5,485 nt of DNA from an uncultured Lachnospiraceae bacterium (lineage in GTDB: Bacteria; Bacillota_A; Clostridia; Lachnospirales; Lachnospiraceae). The stretch lies in NCBI GenBank assembly GCA_900555005.1, contig USJM01000132.1, positions 1 to 5,485 on the forward strand, in the 5' to 3' direction. A program made the translations under genes and the position numbers. Below the pieces are notes generated by a model. The model searched no databases. It saw nothing but the letters and a program-made list of their open reading frames with translations, and was not told the origin of the DNA. Below are positions 1 through 5,485 of the stretch, piece after piece. Every line of letters starts with the position of its first letter. The first letter of the stretch is position 1.

Positions 1-372
1 GACCGGATGCTCGCCGCTGGCCCGGAGCCAACGGCCCCAGGGGGTCCGGTATACCAGCGTCAGGGTGACCTTCCCGTTCTCAGCCGAGTAAGCCGGTACA
101 CTGATCGCATGGTCTCCATGTTCCGCATTGTAGGACTTGACCGACCGTGCAACCAGATCCTGCAGCTCATCTGCATTGTAATAATTCTGATCCAGCGTGT
201 CGAAAATGGACTCCGTCACACTCCCGCCTGCCGATATCTGAAGAGAAGTCTGTGTCGGCTTCCAGTTCTTCCAGTCATCCCGCCCCACGACCTGATCCAG
301 CACGCTGCATCCAGTCACAGCCAATGTCACACCCAGCACAAGAGCGCCTGCCATCAGGCTTTTTGCTTTCAT
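1..372 (-). CDS. Putative secreted lipoprotein, N-terminal part (3' end beyond window)
   Basis: The ATG at 372 opens a frame that stays open for 124 codons to the window edge, so the C-terminus is missing. The product starts with a lipoprotein signal peptide: basic MKAK, a hydrophobic stretch (about residues 6-19) and the lipobox VTGC with the acceptor cysteine at residue 22. It should therefore be exported, lipid-modified and anchored on the outer face of the membrane. The mature part is soluble, with NYYNADELQDLV, VKSYNAEHG and GKVTLTLVYRT blocks (about residues 63-109). These recall a family of uncharacterised Lachnospiraceae lipoproteins, but I recognise it only by resemblance and assign no function. 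The start is firm: AAGGAG sits 7 nt upstream and a strong promoter precedes it. The last 15 or so visible residues (W-rich, after a C5 run) fit the family poorly, so a frame error near 35-44 cannot be excluded. Confidence 0.8.
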   Translation of the reverse strand, partial: MKAKSLMAGALVLGVTLAVTGCSVLDQVVGRDDWKNWKPTQTSLQISAGGSVTESIFDTLDQNYYNADELQDLVARSVKSYNAEHGDHAISVPAYSAENGKVTLTLVYRTPWGRWLRASGEHPV

Positions 373-379
373 TCACAGA

Positions 380-385
380 CTCCTT
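380..385 (-). promoter_or_regulatory. Shine-Dalgarno site of the lipoprotein gene
   Basis: The minus strand reads AAGGAG, followed by a 7-nt spacer (TCTGTGA) and the ATG at 372. Both motif and spacing are near optimal. This fixes the start of the lipoprotein and suggests efficient translation. Confidence 0.85.
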
Positions 386-403
386 CCCCGAATAGTCTTC
401 TGC

Positions 404-432
404 ATTATACAGTGCGGCGGTTAAATTTTCAA
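404..432 (-). promoter_or_regulatory. Sigma-A (sigma-70 type) promoter of the lipoprotein gene
   Basis: On the minus strand a -35 box TTGAAA (432-427) is followed by exactly 17 nt and a perfect -10 box TATAAT (409-404). Transcription would begin around 395-399, giving a leader of only about 25 nt that carries the AAGGAG site. The promoter lies wholly in the 67-bp gap between the era stop codon and the lipoprotein ATG. The lipoprotein can therefore be transcribed apart from the recO-era unit. The match is by eye; no operator or activator site is evident. Confidence 0.8.
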
Positions 433-439
433 TAAAGCA

Positions 440-1396
440 TCAGGATTTCAGGCTTGACTTGTCATATCCCAGATTCTTCAGAATCAGCGGATTGTCCCTC
501 CAGTCCTTTCTCACTTTCACAAACAGCTTCAGATTGACCTGCGCCCCGACCATGTCCTCGATTGCAATCCTGGCTCCTGTGCCGATCCGCTTCAGCATTG
601 AGCCGCCTTTCCCGATAATCATCCCCTTGTGAGATTCCTTCTCGGTGATCACGGCCGCCTCGATATCCCAGATCGTGTCCGGATTCTCATAAACCTTCTC
701 CGGATCCTTCGGCGCGTTTCTGCGTGTACGCTCCTTCATGGACAGAATCTGGACAGCGATGCCATGCGGAACCTCATCGCTCAGACACCTCAGTGCCTTC
801 TCCCTGATCATCTCCGCGGCAATCTGCCGCATCGTCTGGTCTGTGACTTCATCCTCGTCAAAGTATTTCGGACCTTCCGGAAGATGCCGGAAGATCTCAT
901 CCAGCAGGGAATCCAGATTCATGCTCTTCATCGCGGAGACCGGAATAATCTCCTCGAACGGATAGAGCTTCCTGTACTTCTCCATAAAGACGGCAAGATC
1001 CTTCTTCTCAACCGTGTCAATCTTGTTCATGACCAGAATCACCGGTCTGTGGACTGCCTTCAGCTTCCCGGCGATGTACCGCTCACCCTCTCCGGAAAAA
1101 TCACTCGCTTCCACCAGCCAGAGGATAACATCAGCCTCCGTCAGCGTCTGAAGTGCCACGTCATCCATAAACTCGCCGAGCCGGTTCTTTGCGCGGTGAA
1201 TGCCCGGCGTATCAAGAAAGACAATCTGACCAGTTTCGGACGTATAGATCGTCCGGATCTGATTGCGGGTTGTCTGCGGCTTTCCGGATGTGATCGCAAT
1301 CTTTTGTCCGACCAGATGGTTCATCAGCGTGGATTTTCCGACATTCGGTCTTCCGACAATTGCCACAAATCCTGACCGGAACTTTTTCTCTGCCAT
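440..1396 (-). CDS. era: GTPase Era, 16S rRNA-binding ribosome maturation factor
   Basis: Era binds and hydrolyses GTP and assists late 30S subunit assembly by binding near the 3' end of 16S rRNA; it acts in the cytoplasm and at the membrane face. Counting from the ATG at 1396 (318 aa), the Ras-like domain shows G1 GRPNVGKS (15-22), a G2 region around QTTRN, G3 DTPG (62-65), G4 NKID (124-127) and G5 SAMK (154-157). The C-terminal KH domain has HKGMIIGKGGS with the GKGG loop at 262-265. An in-frame ATG at 1408 would add four residues (MEGL), but it lacks a Shine-Dalgarno site, whereas the ATG at 1396 has GGAGG 5 nt upstream; I chose 1396. The gene begins 13 nt after the recO stop. It is intact and slightly longer than the usual 300 or so residues, mainly through a charged stretch at about 223-240, before the KH core. 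Confidence 0.97.
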   Translation of the reverse strand: MAEKKFRSGFVAIVGRPNVGKSTLMNHLVGQKIAITSGKPQTTRNQIRTIYTSETGQIVFLDTPGIHRAKNRLGEFMDDVALQTLTEADVILWLVEASDFSGEGERYIAGKLKAVHRPVILVMNKIDTVEKKDLAVFMEKYRKLYPFEEIIPVSAMKSMNLDSLLDEIFRHLPEGPKYFDEDEVTDQTMRQIAAEMIREKALRCLSDEVPHGIAVQILSMKERTRRNAPKDPEKVYENPDTIWDIEAAVITEKESHKGMIIGKGGSMLKRIGTGARIAIEDMVGAQVNLKLFVKVRKDWRDNPLILKNLGYDKSSLKS

Positions 1397-1401
1397 GAGG
1401 C

Positions 1402-1406
1402 CCTCC
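1402..1406 (-). promoter_or_regulatory. Shine-Dalgarno site deciding the era start
   Basis: The minus strand reads GGAGG with a 5-nt spacer (GCCTC) before the ATG at 1396. The upstream in-frame ATG at 1408 directly adjoins this motif and has none of its own. The site lies just downstream of the recO stop codon, so Era translation probably restarts right after RecO is finished. Confidence 0.75.
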
Positions 1407-1409
1407 ATC

Positions 1410-2068
1410 TTAATGAATGTTTGTCACAGAATCCAGAATTTCGAGGGAACGGAACGTCCTGTCGATCAGCTTTCCCCTGATGTTATCCTGCTTTTTTTCA
1501 ATCTCTCCCAGGACCTCATCAGAGACCCTGAATGCAAAGAGCCTCTGAAGAGGCGCGGAGATCATGTACCAGAACGCATACCGGGCGCCCTTTGAAAGAC
1601 TCTCATCCTTCACCACGTCCTGTGGGAACTCTCCTCCCTGCACCATCAGGCGGACTTCATAGGCGTAGCGCACCGCCCGGTTGTCAAGCGCCGGGTTCTC
1701 CAGGGCAAGGAGCGCCGCATCAGCAGGTTCAGCATCTGTGTTCCGTCCATGTTTTCCTGCGCATAATACGCAGCGAACTCCATGAAGTAGAATCCGTAGT
1801 AAGCCCCTTCAAAGTCCGTCTTCAGTTCATCAAAGTAGTTCGTGATGTCTGCTCCGACACAGGTGTACGCACTCCTGCCCTCATACAGATGAAAGGTTCC
1901 GAAGGAAAACGGGACTGTCGCCGCAAGCAGACTGCTGTTTGGTTTTCGTGCAGATCGCGCAAAGGCCGTGATTTTTCCACGCTCTTTTGTCAGCAGAACG
2001 ATCCGCCTGTCATATTCCCCGGATGGCGCCGCGAGGAGCACCATCCCCTGAAGATCTATTCCGCTCAT
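1410..2068 (-). CDS. recO: DNA repair protein RecO, reading frame broken by a single-base deletion
   Basis: RecO works with RecR and RecF to load RecA on SSB-coated single-stranded DNA in gap repair. The N-terminal half (2068-1721, 116 aa) carries the OB-fold region with [29 protein letters not shown], then [12 protein letters not shown] and the block [18 protein letters not shown]. After LNLL the frame is lost and reads on as unrelated sequence to a stop at 1646. The next frame resumes the RecO helical domain with [14 protein letters not shown], then FPQDV and the end motif [10 protein letters not shown]. One restored base gives about 219 residues, slightly short for the family. I see no CxxC zinc-finger pairs, as is common in this RecO type. 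GGAGG lies only 3 nt before the ATG, a short spacing. The gene sits 88 bp after the peptidase and 13 nt before era. The cell would lack full RecO if the deletion is real; a sequence error seems likelier. Confidence 0.9.
1720..1721 (-). other. Frameshift point in recO (one base missing)
   Basis: In the upstream frame the minus strand reads CTG AAC CTG CTG (LNLL, ending at 1721) and then ATG CGG CGC. Family-like sequence resumes as GCG GCG CTC CTT (AALL) one frame over. Adding a single base before AT, for example T to restore a TAT tyrosine codon, gives [14 protein letters not shown], which matches the expected RecO pattern. The exact base cannot be proven from the sequence. Confidence 0.85.
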
Positions 2069-2156
2069 GTTCCTCCGCTATTCTGCGCCAGCCTGCTGTC
2101 TCGGCAAAATACCCAACGCCGCAGATCAGCCTCTGTCAGGGCCGCCCGGCGGCATT

Positions 2157-5097
2157 TCACGAAAGCGTCTCCGTACTTTTGAAAAGCGCCTTGCTTTCGT
2201 CAATCTTGCTCTCAGACCCGATCACACACAGCGCTCCTCCTGAGAGAGCCTCCCTCATCAGCGGTGCCAGCGCCCGGATATCCGATGGCTGTGCGGCCAG
2301 AACCTCATTTCTCTCCTGCTGCACCTGTTCATACGTCAGCCCGGAAATGAACGCGTTCATGGAACGGGTCCCGGCAATCCGCGGGGTCAGCGGTGTGTCA
2401 AAATCCGATATGGTTCCGATCACAAACTTTGTCATATCGCGCTCTGACGCATGGAATGTCTCCAGGTATTCCGGAATCCCCTCATAGATGCGAAGCGTAT
2501 TGCGCAGGTGCGGATCCCTGTAGGAATAGAAGACCGCTGTCCCGCTCCTGGTGAAGGAACCGCCGCAGCCATAAGCGCCGCCAACGACTCTCAGATTCTG
2601 CCACAGGTAGTCGTAGTTCATGATCACTTTCAGAACACTGAGCGCTCCGGTTGCCTTGTCAGCGGAGAAGCGTCCGCCCTCGGCCACATACTGAATTTTT
2701 CCGGGCGTCCGGAAACCTTCATTCTTTTTCTCCGTCTCAAATCCTGTCAGACAGCTGAACGGCATGCTCTGGCCTGCCGGCTTCCCGGTGCATTCTCCAT
2801 CCCCAAGCTGCCCGGACAGTTTCCGCAATCCCGCCAGAATCTGACTTGTGTAGACGTCTCTTCCGGTATAGCTCGTCAGCATCCTGTCCTTTTTCAGAAT
2901 GCTCCCCAGCAGCCGCTCAAGTGTCTGACAAAGCCCAGGATAGCGTTCGTCAAAATGCTCTTCCAGATCACAGACAACATGATAGAGGCTGATGCCGCCT
3001 ATCCCGTCATTGAAAACACCTGCAGGCGAGAAATAGGAGAGGCATCTCTGCGCTGCCGTCGCATGCCCCGACGAAGTCAGCTGGACAGACAGACGGGACC
3101 GCAGTTTCTGAATGATTTCGCGCATCCGTTTCCGATCGCTGAACTTCGATGTCAGAAGAATCTCGCCGGTTATTTCGAGTGCAAAATCGATCTCATCCGG
3201 AAGAGTGGCAATCTGTATGCCAAATGCACCCTTGATCAGATCGGCATCAACCGGATCGGTGAACAGCGAAATACCCGGCGTGACACCGCCCGTTCTCCGT
3301 CCGATTTCTGTTGCCAGCTCCTTGTAGGAATAGTGCTCTGTATCAACCTCACCCAGCACATTTCGAAGGATTCCAAGATATGGAAGATCCTCCTGCCGGA
3401 TCCCGGCCAGATCAAACAGAACCGTGACATACACAATCCCATTCGTCTGATAGTCATGGCGGATGAGCCGGATGCCATCTCTGCTCTCATCGATGTTGGA
3501 GAAGGGTCTGGCGCTTCTGCCCAGATCCGACCTTTTCAGGATCGGAATTTTCTCCAGCTCCTCCTGAGTCGAAGGCGTCTCCTGGAACGTTCTAAGCGCC
3601 TTCGTTCCCCGGATCAGGTCTTCTATCTGATCTCCGGACAATGAAGCCTTCAGTTCCGCGAGTTTTTTCTCAGTCGCTTCCTCCACCTTCTGCGTCAGGC
3701 CGCGCTCAGGCTTCATCGAGACATAGCTGGTATGTGGATTATCCATGAGATACTTCCGGATCAGCTCTTCAAAATAACCGGTCCCGATCCGCTCGCGCAG
3801 CGCTTTGAAGACCGCCTGCTGTCTGAGATACTCAAACGGCTTCTCCTCATCGTACAGCCAGCTGTCAAAGACATTGATCGAGTAGATGAGGCCCTTCGGG
3901 AATCCGCCATAGTCCGCCTCGCGATACCGGAACTCCATGGAATTGATGGAAGCCTCGATCTCCTTCGGGCTCAGACCTTTCTTCGAAATCGTCTCCAGCG
4001 TGCTGGCAATCATCTCCTCAAAGCGTACACTGTCGGACTCATCGGCATTCTTCGCCGTGATGGAGAAGACAGGCTGCCGGATCGAGGAGTCGAAGGAGCC
4101 GTAGACATCCGTTCCGATCCCTGCATCCAGGAGCGCCATTTTCAGCGGTGCGCCCGGAGCCTCCAGCAGAACATCCTCCAGGACATCCATCGCGACGCAA
4201 AGCATCGAGTCGGTGCTCTGGCCGATCACCGTATTGCGCGTCAGATAAGTGCGCTTCTCCAGTGGCTCCTCCGCCCCGACCGGATATGCTTCTGTCAGAT
4301 GGATGGGGGCCGTGAACGGCTTCTGAAGCATCACCTCCGACGATACCTCTGTCCGTTCAAAGCGGGACAGATAGGCCTCGTCCAGGTAGTTCAGCCTTTC
4401 CTCAAAATCCATATCGCCGTACAGGTAGATGTACGAGTTGGACGGATGATAATACGTCCTGTGGAAATTCAGGAACTGCTCGTATGTGAGCTCCGGAATA
4501 TGTTCCGGCATGCCGCCCGAATCCACTCCGTAGGTCGTATCCGGGAAAAGGGAGTTCATGACAAGCCGGTCGCAGACATCATCCGGCGACGAATAGGCGC
4601 CCTTCATCTCATTGTAGACAACCCCGTTGTAGACGATTGGATCCTCCGGTTTTAATCTGGAAGCTCCAGCCCTCCTGCCGGAAGATGTTCTCATTTTTGT
4701 AAATATTCGGATAGAATACCGCGTCCAGGTAGACATCCATCAGATTTTTGAAGTCGGTGTCATTCGTGCTGGCCACCGGGAACATCGTCTTGTCCGGATA
4801 GGTCATCGCATTCAGAAATGTGTTCATGGATCCCTTCACAAGCTCGACAAACGGGTCCTTGGACGGATATTTCCGGCTTCCGCACAGAACCGTATGCTCA
4901 ATGATGTGTGCCTCACCGCAGGAATCCTTCGGCGTTGTACGGAACACGATATTAAATACCTTGTTGTCATCGCTGTTCGCAATGATCATCACCCGTGCAC
5001 CGCTTTTTACATGCTCAAGGATATACCCCTCCGACCCGATATCGGAGAGCGTCTCCTTTCTGATCAATCGATATGTATCTGGGATCTGGAACCTCAT
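2157..5097 (-). CDS. M16C zinc metallopeptidase (insulinase / presequence-protease type), frame broken by one extra base
   Basis: This is a large single-chain M16C peptidase of the PreP/Cym1 type, which degrades unstructured peptides inside a closed chamber. Merging the two frames gives 979 residues, the usual size. The first part (from the ATG at 5097) holds the inverted zinc motif HIIEH at 64-68 (ligands H64 and H68, catalytic E67) and the family blocks SGARV, VFRTTP, LCGSRKYPSKDPF, MNTFLNAMTYPDKT and QEGW. The second part supplies the third zinc ligand, E163 in NGVVYNEMKGAYSSPD, 95 residues after H68, then the middle M16C-associated region and the inactive C-terminal half with GGAYG (about 839-843) and YSYRDP. 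Neither fragment alone could be an active enzyme. No signal peptide is seen, so it is probably cytosolic. The start has only a weak AAGGA, 13 nt upstream. It lies 85 bp after the TIGR01906-type gene. The second frame's own apparent ATG (4736) is an artefact, as its first 28 or so residues do not fit the family. Confidence 0.93.
4650..4653 (-). other. Frameshift point in the M16C peptidase gene (A4 run)
   Basis: The minus strand reads TTC CAG ATT AAA A CC GGA. The upstream frame goes wrong after FQIK (residues 146-149) and stops at 4609. The family sequence continues as PEDPIVYNGVVYNEMKG one base later. Dropping one A from the AAAA run restores GWSFQIKPEDPIVYNG. A homopolymer length error is the simplest explanation. 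The needed +1 shift does not match a standard -1 slippery heptamer. Confidence 0.85.
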
Positions 5098-5182
5098 CTG
5101 ATCTGTTAAGTCCTTTCTGAAATATCATTTGTACTGCTTTTAATGGTTCATCCAGCCGCCATCCGGAGTCTGCTTCCTTCTT

Positions 5183-5485
5183 TTATCGTCTCCTGCCTCT
5201 TGCCCTGGACCTGGCGATCCTGTCTCTCAGCTTCCTGCTTCGTCTGTGCGCTTTTCCAAACAGAATCGCCGCTCCGACCACAAGCACAGCAGCGATCACA
5301 ATCACGCACTGGAGAAAGAATGCATCCGGAAGGATCAGAATCACCGGATCACTGGCAGGATCAAACATCCAGTAATTGTTTCTGAAAAAGATCTTGTGGA
5401 AGGTGAGAAAGACCTTGCTCCAGTTCATATAGGCCAGCCCTCCGAGGAGGACCGGGATGAGGATGGTCAAGGTCCCGGCGGCCCT
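5183..5485 (-). CDS. TIGR01906/DUF1461 family integral membrane protein, C-terminal part (5' end beyond window)
   Basis: The frame is open from the window edge to the TAA at 5185-5183, giving 100 residues of a protein whose N-terminus lies outside. A TTG at 5470 is not needed as a start because the frame runs on upstream. Seen in order: the end of one hydrophobic segment (fragment residues 5-20), an extracytoplasmic-like stretch with FHKIFFRNNYWMFDPASDPV then ILILP (29-53), one transmembrane helix (about 55-76) and a very basic tail with 13 Arg/Lys in the last 24 residues, suggesting a cytoplasmic C-terminus. The FHKIFFRN-YW-FDPA-DPVI-ILP block is the signature I associate with TIGR01906 membrane proteins of Firmicutes, whose function is unknown. 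It precedes the M16C peptidase in the same direction, with an 85-bp gap without a clear terminator. Confidence 0.88.
   Translation of the reverse strand, partial: RAAGTLTILIPVLLGGLAYMNWSKVFLTFHKIFFRNNYWMFDPASDPVILILPDAFFLQCVIVIAAVLVVGAAILFGKAHRRSRKLRDRIARSRARGRRR

Noticed and set aside
7..435. Plus-strand open frame of 142 codons at the left edge
   Set aside because: Antisense to the lipoprotein gene and its promoter, both of which are well supported.
629..1375. Plus-strand open frame of 248 codons
   Set aside because: Antisense to era, which has all its GTPase and KH motifs; no independent support.
2138..2155. GC-rich inverted repeat (GCCGCC / GGCGGC) after the peptidase stop
   Set aside because: The two arms are adjacent, leaving no workable loop, and no T run follows, so it is not a credible intrinsic terminator.
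2451..3644. Long plus-strand open frame of 397 codons
   Set aside because: It lies wholly antisense to the M16C peptidase, resembles no family I know, and results from the codon bias of the opposite strand.
3732..4655. Long plus-strand open frame of 307 codons
   Set aside because: Antisense shadow of the well-conserved peptidase sequence; no recognisable domain.
4646..4656. Programmed ribosomal frameshift signal at ATTAAAAC
   Set aside because: The frame change needed is +1, while A-rich heptamers favour -1; no stop codon or clear stimulatory structure is seen at the junction.
5098..5182. Possible promoter in the gap before the peptidase (GATATT-like -10)
   Set aside because: The -10 match is weak and no -35 box sits at a proper distance; not enough to call.

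Overview
This window looks like ordinary chromosomal housekeeping DNA from an anaerobic member of the Clostridia, most likely a Lachnospiraceae-type gut or rumen Firmicute of middling GC content. I base this on protein resemblance: RecO, Era, a large M16C (presequence-protease-like) peptidase and a TIGR01906-type membrane protein all resemble the versions I know from that group, and Shine-Dalgarno sites are GGAGG or AAGGAG. The species cannot be named from sequence alone.

Every convincing gene lies on the minus strand, so the natural reading order runs from position 5485 down to 1: (i) 5485-5183, the C-terminal part of a TIGR01906/DUF1461 integral membrane protein, cut by the window edge; (ii) 5097-2157, a 979-residue M16C metallopeptidase split into two overlapping frames by one extra base in an A4 run; (iii) 2068-1410, recO, also split, by one missing base between 1720 and 1721; (iv) 1396-440, era, intact; (v) 372-1, the N-terminal 124 codons of a lipoprotein, cut by the window edge and preceded by its own near-consensus sigma-A promoter.

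recO and era are tightly coupled (13 nt apart) and probably co-transcribed. They join recombinational repair (RecO) with 30S ribosome maturation (Era), a conserved neighbourhood in Firmicutes. The gaps upstream of recO (88 bp) and of the peptidase (85 bp) show no convincing terminator or promoter, so one long transcript through era is plausible. The lipoprotein appears to start a separate transcript.

I see no mobile element, CRISPR array, tRNA, rRNA, riboswitch or new defence-like system. The points most worth checking are the two single-base frameshifts, which in a conserved locus most likely reflect sequence errors; the recO-before-era order; and the clean promoter in front of the lipoprotein. 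The long plus-strand open frames (for example 2451-3644 and 3732-4655) are antisense shadows of the peptidase.
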